A stretch of DNA of 45,594 nt from a virus, in the IMG/VR virus record IMGVR_UViG_3300041402_000679, positions 1-45,594 of that record; one strand, 5' to 3'. Shown here in pieces: positions 38,822 through 45,394 of this stretch. Numbering within the stretch: the first letter of the stretch is position 1; every line of letters begins with the position of its first letter. Under the pieces are notes generated by a model. That model saw nothing but the letters and a program-made list of their open reading frames with translations, was not told the DNA's origin and ran no database searches. The translations under genes and the position numbers were made by a program.

Positions 38822-40501
38822 TCATATTCTGGCATAATTGCTTATCACTTTTTCCTGTGTGGTTTTTTTATATCTCGAAACAGTCCTCAATCTATGCCCA
38901 CTTGCAGCTAAAATAAAATAATTCAATGCATTTCTAAAATGTTCCTGACGGTCGCCGGTAGGACGATACCTGTAAACTATAGTACCTTTTCGCTTGTCCT
39001 GTTCTTCAAACTTGGCACAATTACAACACTGACGAGCAAACTCATCTATCTCGGGACACTGACAAGGCAATACTATGCTTCTCTGCGAAAGCAACCTGTG
39101 AGTCTGGTCAAAAATACCTGTGCGATGAGTTTTAACTATTCCGGTATTTTCGTTAAATACCGAATCCACTATCTGCGTATCACTATATTCACAAAGAAAA
39201 GTCTTGTGACCAGAAGATTTCTGGTAATTCCTTGCCTCATCCTCGTAAGGACGTATGTCAACAACATCGCTTTTTACATGATACTTTTTAGCCAAATCAT
39301 AAACATCCTGAAAACTTTTTACCTTGCAAGCTCTGATTATCTCATATCGTTCTCTTGCAATCTTTATCCCGATTACAACATGCTTAATTTTGCCCACATC
39401 AACCCCCATGGCACAGGGGCCTTTGTGATTCGGAGCAGGAGAATCGTTTCCACAATTAGCAAGAACATCACTTTTCCTTAACTTTTCGTCCCTGTTAGAA
39501 TATGGTCTGCCTAATCGAAGTCTGTAAACATCAGCCAAATTGCCAAAGGGCGGATTAACAAAATCTTCAAGTATCTCAGCGGGGTCGTTACGAGGACTCA
39601 TTAATTGACTTCCCATATAACCCTGCATATATTTTGTCTTATCCGGATAATCAGGAACCCACTCGGCAGAACCTTCGCCAGCCCACATAGGAATCTCCTT
39701 GCCACATTTGTCGCAACCTATGTATCCAGTACCATCAGAACGAATTTTAACACATTGTGGGAAACTCTTCTCGGCACAAGTCCAATTGCCACGGGATGTC
39801 GTAGCAGCTGTAGTTGAAATTAAACCGCTACAATTACATTTCCTGAACCAATACCTTTGGTCGGATTGTTGGAAAATCAAGTGAATACCGAAATCTTCGT
39901 GGGAGGGATTACCTAAATATACTTCTTTTTTTAAATGCAAAGCACTTTCGCCCATCCGCTGCTTAAACTTCTCAATTACATTTACGTCCATATAATCAAC
40001 TTCGTCAAATACACACTTATCAACTGAAAATCCAGCAGTCTTAGATGATGTACTTTCAGATGTATCACCTACCTTTTCACTTAATCTTGCGCCACGAAGA
40101 AATAAAAATGCTTTCTTGACCATTTTCAAAGCATTCGTATCGGTACTGCCTTTTTGTGTTTTTACATATTTCCCTATAGCCTCATGATTGGCAGCAATTA
40201 ATGGCTTGAACCGAGATTTGCTAAATTCACCCACCTCATCATTCGTAGGAAATGTATGAAGCACGCCAAGAGGAAAATGACCATGTATCATACCATGTAA
40301 ATCTTTCAATATCTCTATTGCAGTAGCACCAAAACTTTGAGCTGCCTTAAGATAACACATGCGCCTGCCTGAAAAGCTCATAGGCTCTATCTGGTACTCG
40401 TGGTCGACAAATGAGAATGTAGATGCCTGGAGACGGATTTTGTGCAAAACAGCCCAATATCCGCAATCCTCACTTGCTATGTCTCGTGGAGTTAGTTCCA
40501 T
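38822..40501 (-). CDS. terL: Terminase large subunit
   Basis: 559 residues with a packaging ATPase followed by a nuclease part. The P-loop region is atypical (YLKAAQSFGAT, residues 50-60, comparable with the KxxQxGxT form of many phage terminases); Walker B is CVFDEVD (163-169). A cysteine-rich insert (CNCSG ... CDKCGKE) suggests a zinc ribbon, as in GpA-like terminases. The nuclease begins GPCAMGVDVG with further acids in DIRPYEDE. It cuts and pumps DNA into the capsid. Confidence 0.9.
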   Translation of the reverse strand: MELTPRDIASEDCGYWAVLHKIRLQASTFSFVDHEYQIEPMSFSGRRMCYLKAAQSFGATAIEILKDLHGMIHGHFPLGVLHTFPTNDEVGEFSKSRFKPLIAANHEAIGKYVKTQKGSTDTNALKMVKKAFLFLRGARLSEKVGDTSESTSSKTAGFSVDKCVFDEVDYMDVNVIEKFKQRMGESALHLKKEVYLGNPSHEDFGIHLIFQQSDQRYWFRKCNCSGLISTTAATTSRGNWTCAEKSFPQCVKIRSDGTGYIGCDKCGKEIPMWAGEGSAEWVPDYPDKTKYMQGYMGSQLMSPRNDPAEILEDFVNPPFGNLADVYRLRLGRPYSNRDEKLRKSDVLANCGNDSPAPNHKGPCAMGVDVGKIKHVVIGIKIARERYEIIRACKVKSFQDVYDLAKKYHVKSDVVDIRPYEDEARNYQKSSGHKTFLCEYSDTQIVDSVFNENTGIVKTHRTGIFDQTHRLLSQRSIVLPCQCPEIDEFARQCCNCAKFEEQDKRKGTIVYRYRPTGDRQEHFRNALNYFILAASGHRLRTVSRYKKTTQEKVISNYARI

Positions 40502-40524
40502 ATAAAACCTTTGTTAGGAAGTAA

Positions 40525-40656
40525 TTACCGGCCACTTCTTATTAACCAAGAATTTTCCATCTTAGCTGTAACATCTCTTACAAAAGCGTTCCACCAACTA
40601 TTCCAAGGCACAAACAAAAAACGTCTTGCACTGCCTATAAAAAACAAACCTTTCAT
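40525..40656 (-). CDS. 43-residue microprotein of the terL-terS array
   Basis: MKGLFFIGSARRFLFVPWNSWWNAFVRDVTAKMENSWLIRSGR starts inside the TAATGA junction with the next gene. Aromatic and basic; no recognised domain. Supported by coupling only. Confidence 0.5.
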   Translation of the reverse strand: MKGLFFIGSARRFLFVPWNSWWNAFVRDVTAKMENSWLIRSGR

Positions 40657-40808
40657 TATAAATCCTTTGTTAAAGAGGGGTTAGGTTTTGTCCCTTTCAG
40701 AATTTGCTGCCAAGATTTAATTTTTAGTTTTCTTGCCAGCGCTTCCCACGTTGATTGCTTGTCCCAATTTGCTGCTGATATACATGTTTCTATACCAACT
40801 TCTGTCAT
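40656..40808 (-). CDS. 50-residue microprotein of the array
   Basis: MTEVGIETCISAANWDKQSTWEALARKLKIKSWQQILKGTKPN has an SD (TTAAGGAATGG) at a workable distance. A different frame through the same DNA (40717-40950, ending LGQAINVGSAGKKTKN) also looks protein-like, so either or both could be translated. Confidence 0.45.
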   Translation of the reverse strand: MTEVGIETCISAANWDKQSTWEALARKLKIKSWQQILKGTKPNPSLTKDL

Positions 40809-40840
40809 TTTTCAGCCATTCCTTAATCTCGTAAAAGTCA

Positions 40841-40993
40841 TTATCCCGTAAAAGTCTCCTGCTCGTGCTGGAAAGAAGCCTCAACATAGCCCCTGACAAA
40901 TACCTGCTCCCAATAATCCTTGAAAGCCTGAGCCTCTTCTTGGGTCTCAAAAATAGGCTCCCAGTAAATATGGTCTTTAGGACGGATTATCAC
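40841..40993 (-). CDS. 50-residue microprotein with GTG start
   Basis: GTG 40993 overlaps the TGA of the preceding gene. The product begins VIIRPKDHIYWEPIFETQEEAQAFKDYWE and ends QEQETFTG-like. The IYWEPIFETQEEAQAF segment looks well structured. Function unknown. Confidence 0.5.
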   Translation of the reverse strand: MIIRPKDHIYWEPIFETQEEAQAFKDYWEQVFVRGYVEASFQHEQETFTG

Positions 40994-41118
40994 TCTTCTT
41001 CCTTTTCGACAGCGACAAACAAAAAGTCTACATAATAAGACAGGACTACTGAAAGTTGACCATCTTTACTTCTATACCAATACAGTTCGACATTATTTGT
41101 TGTGCTATCCTGTTTCAT
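40990..41118 (-). CDS. 42-residue microprotein
   Basis: MKQDSTTNNVELYWYRSKDGQLSVVLSYYVDFLFVAVEKEEE is coupled by ATGA to the upstream gene and by TGA/GTG to the downstream gene. Beta-rich outline, no family. The dense coupling supports translation. Confidence 0.5.
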   Translation of the reverse strand: MKQDSTTNNVELYWYRSKDGQLSVVLSYYVDFLFVAVEKEEE

Positions 41119-41258
41119 TTCTCTTCCTTGATTGCCCCCAAAGCCAATAACCGCCTGAAGTTAAGCTCCTCAATGACATTTTGGGCTTGCCTGGCTAAAA
41201 GATAACCCGATACCCGCTTCTTCCAATCCTTTGTCCTGTGCCGTGCCTTATCGCCCAT
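41115..41258 (-). CDS. 47-residue microprotein
   Basis: MGDKARHRTKDWKKRVSGYLLARQAQNVIEELNFRRLLALGAIKEEK starts within the last codons of the 69-residue gene. Basic start then helical. Short proteins of this form occur beside terminase genes; function unknown. Confidence 0.5.
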   Translation of the reverse strand: MGDKARHRTKDWKKRVSGYLLARQAQNVIEELNFRRLLALGAIKEEK

Positions 41259-41457
41259 CTTCTAACCGATACCAAGCTCCAGTCCCAAAAACTATCATAT
41301 CAGTAAAGACCCTGTCCAACTCTGATAAGTCTATCAGTTTTGATACCTCATGCCTGCAAATCCGAAGCCATTGACTTATCCGCTTGTATTCCTGCTGGGT
41401 TGTAGTTCGAGGCAGATTCTTAGTTAATAGAAATCTGAACCAAATTTCTTCTTTCAT
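41248..41457 (-). CDS. 69-residue unknown protein
   Basis: MKEEIWFRFLLTKNLPRTTTQQEYKRISQWLRICRHEVSKLIDLSELDRVF..., preceded by GAGGC. Contains a helix that might bind nucleic acid (EYKRISQWLRICRHEV). Part of the tiny-gene array; no name. Confidence 0.6.
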   Translation of the reverse strand: MKEEIWFRFLLTKNLPRTTTQQEYKRISQWLRICRHEVSKLIDLSELDRVFTDMIVFGTGAWYRLEDGR

Positions 41458-41469
41458 AAAGCCTCGTTT

Positions 41470-41613
41470 CTATCGAAATAACGGTGGCGGAACAGGAGGA
41501 CGGTTGGGCTTAAAACTGTTCTGCAATGCTCTTATGCCACAATGTATATTGACCAAAAATACAACTCCCAGGGCAACACCTACGGTTATTAAAATAATGT
41601 CCAAAATCTGCAT
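41470..41613 (-). CDS. 47-residue single-pass membrane protein
   Basis: MQILDIILITVGVALGVVFLVNIHCGIRAL contains one transmembrane segment (residues 4-22), then a proline-rich tail (KPNRPPVPPPLFR). It starts two bases after the neighbouring stop. Array member of unknown function. Confidence 0.55.
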   Translation of the reverse strand: MQILDIILITVGVALGVVFLVNIHCGIRALQNSFKPNRPPVPPPLFR

Positions 41614-41615
41614 AA

Positions 41616-41918
41616 CTACACTTTTTGCAATCTTCTTTGAGACAATTCGTCACAAACCATACGAAATACCTCAAAACTCGGTCTATAATGCGGGCCAATA
41701 CCGCCCATACCAACGTGAGTAAATATCGGCGAACGCAAAGACAACAGCTTAGAGTTGGGTATGTCGGATACTCCTGACTCACCTACAAGTAAATCATCGT
41801 GTAACTTCCTAATCTTAAAACAATGGGTAATCATTGAGTTTTGACAGGAAGCAATGGCAATGCCCAGCCCGATAAGCCCAACTGAAGCCAGTATGCCGAT
41901 AATTATCATTATAGTCAT
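41616..41918 (-). CDS. 100-residue membrane-anchored protein
   Basis: Start set at 41918 (MTIMIIIGILASVGLIG) because AAGGAG lies 8 bases upstream; the frame also has an earlier ATG at 41936 (MGKETK...). One transmembrane segment then a soluble region (KIRKLHDDLLVGESGVSDIPNSK). Unknown function. Confidence 0.55.
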   Translation of the reverse strand: MTIMIIIGILASVGLIGLGIAIASCQNSMITHCFKIRKLHDDLLVGESGVSDIPNSKLLSLRSPIFTHVGMGGIGPHYRPSFEVFRMVCDELSQRRLQKV

Positions 41919-41958
41919 TTTAGTCTCCTTGCCCATCTTAACTGTTTCAGTGGCCTAA

Positions 41959-41990
41959 TGTCCAGAATCCCTAAGTCCCATATATAACTA
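41959..41990. repeat. Array spacer S1
   Basis: TGTCCAGAAT, 14 bases, then TATAAC. First of five related spacers (S1-S5) in the tiny-gene array. On the minus strand it follows the TAG stop of the 70-residue gene directly. Confidence 0.6.
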
Positions 41991-42200
41991 CGCCTCCATA
42001 GAAGACTGGTAAGACATTGCCTCTATAACTGTCTTTGTCTCCGGTGTTCTTCCGTGAGTAGAAATATACATACCACAAAACGGACAACTGGCTATCTCCC
42101 ACCAACAAGGAACAGGACTTTTTGTTATAACCTTGTTCCCACATAATAAAGTACGACTTTCACCGTCATAAACAACGCTGTGTTTCGTTGTCTTACCCAT
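41988..42200 (-). CDS. 70-residue zinc-knuckle protein
   Basis: MGKTTKHSVVYDGESRTLLCGNKVITKSPVPCWWEIASCPFCGMYISTHG has CPFC and two more cysteines (C20, C32). Resembles small phage ribbon proteins. Its start region (GTTAAGATGGG) is repeated before the 41616 gene. Unknown function. Confidence 0.55.
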   Translation of the reverse strand: MGKTTKHSVVYDGESRTLLCGNKVITKSPVPCWWEIASCPFCGMYISTHGRTPETKTVIEAMSYQSSMEA

Positions 42201-42223
42201 CTTAACTTGTTACCAACCTCACT

Positions 42224-42257
42224 TGTCCAGAATAGCCAAAGGCTGTATATAATTCTT
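42224..42257. repeat. Array spacer S2
   Basis: TGTCCAGAAT, 14 bases, TATAAT, CTT. Placed between the 51-residue membrane protein stop and the next gene, same arrangement as S1, S4 and S5. Confidence 0.6.
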
Positions 42258-42258
42258 G

Positions 42259-42414
42259 CTATAGCGGGTTCCCTGGCAAGATAATTAGTTTGCACAAAAT
42301 ATACCCAGACAATACCAAAACAATAATCGTACCTGCCACAAGAAGTAAAAAACAAAAAAAACAACTAAGCCAGTATTTAATATCTATCCACAAATTAACA
42401 AGACGATAATCCAT
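42259..42414 (-). CDS. 51-residue single-pass membrane protein
   Basis: MDYRLVNLWIDIKYWLSCFFCFLLLVAGTIIVLVLSGYILCKLIILPGNPL contains a strong hydrophobic stretch (residues 18-41). Its TAG is followed by spacer S2. SD is weak. A longer frame in another register overlaps it (42125-42364) but has no spacer logic. Confidence 0.5.
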   Translation of the reverse strand: MDYRLVNLWIDIKYWLSCFFCFLLLVAGTIIVLVLSGYILCKLIILPGNPL

Positions 42415-42439
42415 TTTGTAAGTTGCCTATCTTAACACC

Positions 42440-42465
42440 TTGTGAAATCCCATATATAATTCTTA
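42440..42465. repeat. Array spacer S3 (partial)
   Basis: Keeps the CATATATAATTCTTA half but not the TGTCCAGAAT half. It immediately follows the TAA stop of the 58-residue gene on the minus strand. Confidence 0.5.
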
Positions 42466-42639
42466 GGTTTGTGCCACCAAATCACTTGGTTCCTGGATGG
42501 TCACGCCTAAATACTGCTTTAGATTTAGTAAATCGTCTATGGTAAAACCCAAAATCCTTCTCTCGCCCTTCACAAAAGCTGATAAAAACTGTGGGTCAGG
42601 CTCTAATAATAGGCCTAAATCGGGTTTGCTAAAAGCCAT
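42463..42639 (-). CDS. 58-residue unknown protein
   Basis: MAFSKPDLGLLLEPDPQFLSAFVKGERRILGFTIDDLLNLKQYLG, with GTAGGAG upstream. Mixed helix with no motif. TAA overlaps spacer S3. One member of the tiny-gene array. Confidence 0.5.
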   Translation of the reverse strand: MAFSKPDLGLLLEPDPQFLSAFVKGERRILGFTIDDLLNLKQYLGVTIQEPSDLVAQT

Positions 42640-42652
42640 TATCTACTCCTAC

Positions 42653-42687
42653 TGTCCAGAATAAGTGAATACCATATATAATTCTTA
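42653..42687. repeat. Array spacer S4
   Basis: TGTCCAGAAT, 14 bases, TATAAT, CTTA. It begins upstream of the 58-residue gene and abuts the TAA stop of the 116-residue gene. Confidence 0.6.
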
Positions 42688-43035
42688 CTGCGCAGAAACA
42701 GCTTTCGTATTTGAACTTGCGCCCTTTTTAATATCCTGCAGCAGTTTTTTCCCAATTAGCAAAGCCCTTGAACTGTCAAATACGCCAGCCCCCTCAAGAT
42801 TCGACCAGCAAGTAGAGGCTTCGCCAATAGCTATCTGAATAAATTCTTCCCAATTATTCAAAATATCAAGTTCAACACCGTACCATACCTCCCTTTTGTT
42901 ACTGGCAAGTTCGAAAGCATCTAAACAATTCATCATAAATTCAGCAAGTAGGAAATCTGGGGTGTTGGAATCATTCTCCCTGCTTTCGCTGTTTATTAAA
43001 TCCGTTAATCTTTTTTCTAAATTAGTTTTATCCAT
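42685..43035 (-). CDS. Conserved 116-residue phage protein (TPDFLLAEFM family-like)
   Basis: Contains ENDSNTPDFLLAEFMMNCLDAFELASNKREVWYG, a phrase I recognise from many tailed phages in the early/packaging region, function unknown. Helical otherwise. GGAGATAAAAG precedes the start. The most conserved-looking gene of the array. Confidence 0.7.
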   Translation of the reverse strand: MDKTNLEKRLTDLINSESRENDSNTPDFLLAEFMMNCLDAFELASNKREVWYGVELDILNNWEEFIQIAIGEASTCWSNLEGAGVFDSSRALLIGKKLLQDIKKGASSNTKAVSAQ

Positions 43036-43042
43036 CTTTTAT

Positions 43043-43076
43043 CTCCAAAATTTCCAATCCCCATATATAATTCTCA
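43043..43076. repeat. Array spacer S5
   Basis: CTCCAAAAT replaces TGTCCAGAAT, again 14 bases before TATAAT. Read on the minus strand it encodes MRIIYGDWKFWR, and the other spacers can encode related RIIYG...FW phrases. Confidence 0.5.
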
Positions 43077-43195
43077 TGAGACTATGCTCTACACAGACGG
43101 GGGCCACTTGGGGGTCTTCCTCTTTTTTAAGCCCCGCCCCCTTCCATTCTAAGCTGTTTTTCCATTCAATGACTATTCCTTCCTTTTGGCCTGGC

Positions 43196-43537
43196 TTAAG
43201 CTGTTACAGGGCAAGCTGGAGCGTCCTGGCCTGCTGTGACTCGCCACACGGGTATCCAAGTGCCCATCTCTTTCAGTTCGTCCAGTGTATGCTCTAATAA
43301 GTGGTTTATTGTATCCATGTACTCGGGCTCGCAAGGATAGCGATTGTATCTTTCCTGAACTACTATTGGTACGCAGGATGGTAGCTGCTCAGCACATTGC
43401 TTAACTGTTGCAACACTTGGTCTAACTGTTGCACTTGCAACGCCCTTTGCAACACTTCGGGCCAGCTTAGACCGGCAAGTTGACCCGCAAGTCTTGCCTC
43501 TGCCACTGTCATTGCCACACATAACACACTTATTCAT
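43196..43537 (-). CDS. 113-residue cysteine-rich protein downstream of terS
   Basis: Begins MNKCVMCGNDSGRGKTCGSTCRSKLARSVAKG, a zinc-finger-like start (C4/C7 and C17/C21), then a helical part and a beta end. ATG overlaps the terS stop (TAATG), so the pair is coupled. May assist packaging or bind DNA (inference). Confidence 0.65.
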   Translation of the reverse strand: MNKCVMCGNDSGRGKTCGSTCRSKLARSVAKGVASATVRPSVATVKQCAEQLPSCVPIVVQERYNRYPCEPEYMDTINHLLEHTLDELKEMGTWIPVWRVTAGQDAPACPVTA

Positions 43538-43965
43538 TATGCTGTCTCCCGTAACCTTATACCAGCTATGCGCTTAGCTTCAGACTTCTCTGATTCAGTT
43601 AATTGCCGCTGCTGGTCAGTGATGTCCTGGACCTTGTCAGTGTAAGCAGCTTCCGTGCGGCCTAAGCCCTCTACATTACGAGTGTAATTGACTAAATCGC
43701 CTTTTTCGAGCGATAAAGCCATTCCTGCCTCGTGTAATTCTCTTATGCGCTCGATTTTATCCTTGCTTTTATTCCTAATCTCCCTCATTTTGACCAGGAT
43801 TGCAGCCTTTACCTGTTCATTCTTGTATACCGCTTGGCCTCTACCTGACATTGCATAACTTTCTTTATAGCCTGTATCAATCATTGCTTTGGCCTTATTA
43901 AAGCCACTTGTGCAGTAGTTATGCGCTAATGTATCAATAGTTTCTTGATTTGCTATAGATGGCAT
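43537..43965 (-). CDS. terS: Terminase small subunit (full length)
   Basis: 142 residues. N-terminal HTH-like segment (LAHNYCTSGFNKAKAMIDTGYKESYAMSGRGQAVYKN, residues 13-49) and a central coiled coil (VKMREIRNKSKDKIERIRELHEAGM), the normal layout of phage small terminases. It recognises the packaging start site and loads terL. The same N-terminal segment is repeated at the left edge of the window. Confidence 0.85.
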   Translation of the reverse strand: MPSIANQETIDTLAHNYCTSGFNKAKAMIDTGYKESYAMSGRGQAVYKNEQVKAAILVKMREIRNKSKDKIERIRELHEAGMALSLEKGDLVNYTRNVEGLGRTEAAYTDKVQDITDQQRQLTESEKSEAKRIAGIRLRETA

Positions 43966-43989
43966 TGTTTATCCTTGAAAACGCACTTT

Positions 43990-44157
43990 TTAAGATTTCA
44001 AGAGCTTTTCAGCTCTTTTTATAAGTGGGCAGAGTATTGCTTGCCGGACTTTGTCAATTGCTTTATTGACTGCAATTGTTTCTGGCAGTTTATTGAATCT
44101 GTCCCAATTTTGCCTTATTTCTGTAGCTGTAAGTGTCTTTTCTTGGTTTTCGCTCAT
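43990..44157 (-). CDS. 55-residue unknown protein, only in right variant
   Basis: MSENQEKTLTATEIRQNWDRFNKLPETIAVNKAIDKVRQAILCPLIKRAEKLL with AAGG upstream. Helical, no motif. Absent from the left-hand variant. Confidence 0.5.
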   Translation of the reverse strand: MSENQEKTLTATEIRQNWDRFNKLPETIAVNKAIDKVRQAILCPLIKRAEKLLKS

Positions 44158-44169
44158 TCTGAAGCCTTA

Positions 44170-44403
44170 TTACTGATTTTCATACTTAGCTGGTCTCATA
44201 GCTTCCTCACCATAATCATCGTATGAAACACCTGTGATATTACAAATAGGATTTCCATCAAACCGAACAACAGGTCTATCTTTTCTTTCGTCCACACCTT
44301 GTTGACCACGACCAATACAGCGATAGCAACACCCTCCGCTGGCTGTAGTATCACGCCCACAGCCTAAACAACACATTATTTCAAAGTTTGGATTTACACT
44401 CAT
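44170..44403 (-). CDS. 77-residue cysteine-rich protein, only in right variant
   Basis: Begins MSVNPNFEIMCCLGCGRDTTASGGCCYRCIGRGQQG, three cysteine pairs, so a zinc-binding start, then an acidic tail. Absent from the left variant. Function unknown. Confidence 0.55.
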   Translation of the reverse strand: MSVNPNFEIMCCLGCGRDTTASGGCCYRCIGRGQQGVDERKDRPVVRFDGNPICNITGVSYDDYGEEAMRPAKYENQ

Positions 44404-44434
44404 TTTTTAGCTTTCTTATCTGGCTTTTCGACCC

Positions 44435-44542
44435 TTACTTATCCTTGAAATCACAGTTGTCTTTGAAGATACACTTGTCATTTACCCAGTATCGGCAGTA
44501 TTTAGTACAATATCGTAATTTCCAGCCTTTTTGTGGTCTCAT
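44435..44542 (-). CDS. 35-residue cysteine-rich protein (right variant)
   Basis: Almost identical to the gene at 126-233 (differences near LK/QK and the tail). Conserved between variants, which supports coding. An in-frame ATG lies two codons upstream. Confidence 0.55.
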   Translation of the reverse strand: MRPQKGWKLRYCTKYCRYWVNDKCIFKDNCDFKDK

Positions 44543-44606
44543 ATTCATAGTAAAGCTACCGCAATTTCCGCCTCCGGATGCGGCCAACGGTCGTGATTAA
44601 GTTGTT

Positions 44607-44702
44607 TTAGCACTGGCGGATGCCTTTAGTATAACCACCATCGAGTTCCCCGACAGTGGCGGGTATGCGTCCACACCTCTTAATATAAATCCTTTTAATC
44701 AT
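44607..44702 (-). CDS. 31-residue frame, weak support
   Basis: MIKRIYIKRCGRIPATVGELDGGYTKGIRQC. No strong ribosome site; right-variant only. Included because it is the only reasonable frame in this piece. Could be noncoding. Confidence 0.25.
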   Translation of the reverse strand: MIKRIYIKRCGRIPATVGELDGGYTKGIRQC

Positions 44703-44710
44703 TCATTACT

Positions 44711-44782
44711 CACTTAAAATAGGGCGGCAACTCTCTTTACATCCGTTAGTATTTATGTATCGTTATCCGCCCTGGTTAAATC
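44711..44782. repeat. GGGCGG stem element, copy 2
   Basis: Same as the element at 403-474, with AGGGCGG (44721-44727) and CCGCCCT (44767-44773) able to pair. It underlies the 3' end of the 54-residue zinc protein gene. Confidence 0.5.
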
Positions 44783-44917
44783 AGAAATCTCTACACTGCC
44801 CTTGCCACTGCACATAGGACAAACTTCAAGTAATGGCAAACCCTCATCGTTTGTATTCATTCCACGTATTTTGCCTTTGCCATAACTGCATATTGGGCAT
44901 TTTTCAGTGTGTGCCAT
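44753..44917 (-). CDS. DnaJ-type zinc-finger microprotein, 54 residues (right copy)
   Basis: Same protein as at 445-609 with one synonymous base change. Two CxxCxxGKG-like sites (C7/C10, C33/C36). In this variant a second stem element (44925-44994) follows its 5' side. Confidence 0.65.
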   Translation of the reverse strand: MAHTEKCPICSYGKGKIRGMNTNDEGLPLLEVCPMCSGKGSVEISDLTRADNDT

Positions 44918-44924
44918 TCCTTCT

Positions 44925-44994
44925 CACTTAAAATAGGGCGAGTACCTTTTTTATGTTCTTTGTACATTTGTTTGCTACCCGCCCTTGTTTAATC
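44925..44994. repeat. GGGCGG stem element, copy 3
   Basis: Shares the flanks (CACTTAAAATAGGGCG ... CGCCCTTGTTTAA) with copies 1 and 2 but the interior differs. The 10-bp stem AGGGCGAGTA (44935-44944) with TACCCGCCCT (44976-44985) still forms. Present only in the right variant. Confidence 0.5.
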
Positions 44995-44996
44995 AT
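44928..44996 (-). CDS. 22-residue frame over the stem element
   Basis: MIKQGRVANKCTKNIKKVLALF coincides with stem element copy 3. It may be coding, or the element may only be structural. Weak ribosome site. Confidence 0.25.
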   Translation of the reverse strand: MIKQGRVANKCTKNIKKVLALF

Positions 44997-45025
44997 ATGC
45001 TTGCTTTCGACTTGATTGTCCCTCA

Positions 45026-45063
45026 TTAAAAAGAAGCCGCCAAGAGGGAAATTCCTGACGGCT
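45026..45063 (-). terminator. Intrinsic terminator in the leftward leader (right variant)
   Basis: AGCCGTCA (45063-45056) pairs with TGGCGGCT (45042-45035), 8 bp with one wobble, followed by TCTTTTTAA on the minus strand. It lies between the promoter at 45349-45377 and the accessory/terS genes, so it would work as an attenuator unless antitermination occurs. No equivalent is visible in the left variant. Confidence 0.6.
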
Positions 45064-45191
45064 CAAGAGAACCTCAAAAACGAGGGTTAAATTAACATTT
45101 AACATATTTTTCGCTCTGTTTAGTAAATATCTAACATCTTAAATAAAGCAAGTTTAATCGGATTACAACCTCAGGTTTCAGGGTTTTTATA

Positions 45192-45341
45192 TCATAGACC
45201 TTTATGCGTTATTGCAGGGGAATGGCTCAGCACTTTGGTTATCCGATTTGTGCCTGACACGACCGGCGGGTTCCGATTCGTCCTTGCTTTGTCAGTTTCT
45301 CTTGCCATTGCCTTACATCCCTTGATTCGAGGTTCTCGCAT
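45192..45341 (-). CDS. 49-residue leader ORF, weak support
   Basis: The frame could start at 45341 (MREPRIKGCKAM...) or at 45305; AAGGGA precedes the second. Basic product (MARETDKARTNRNPPVVSG) without recognised domain. It lies between promoter and terminator. May be a leader peptide or noncoding. Confidence 0.3.
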   Translation of the reverse strand: MREPRIKGCKAMARETDKARTNRNPPVVSGTNRITKVLSHSPAITHKGL

Positions 45342-45348
45342 ATCTATT

Positions 45349-45377
45349 ATTAAAACGGCATTCTCAAGGATTGTCAA
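45349..45377 (-). promoter_or_regulatory. Leftward promoter at the right end
   Basis: Minus-strand TTGACA (45377-45372), 17-base spacer, TTTAAT (45354-45349). Close to the sigma70 consensus. The same place in the left variant has TTGACT and a weaker -10. It overlaps the back of the rightward structured leader, so the two operons diverge here. Confidence 0.65.
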
Positions 45378-45394
45378 TAGGAAAATTCACATAT

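Noticed and set aside
41510-41782. 90-codon minus-strand frame
   Set aside because: Overlaps two better-supported genes (41470-41613, 41616-41918) that have SD sites or membrane signatures.
42125-42364. 79-codon minus-strand frame crossing spacer S2
   Set aside because: Runs through the spacer and two neighbouring genes; the 51-residue membrane protein in another frame ends exactly at the spacer as its neighbours do.
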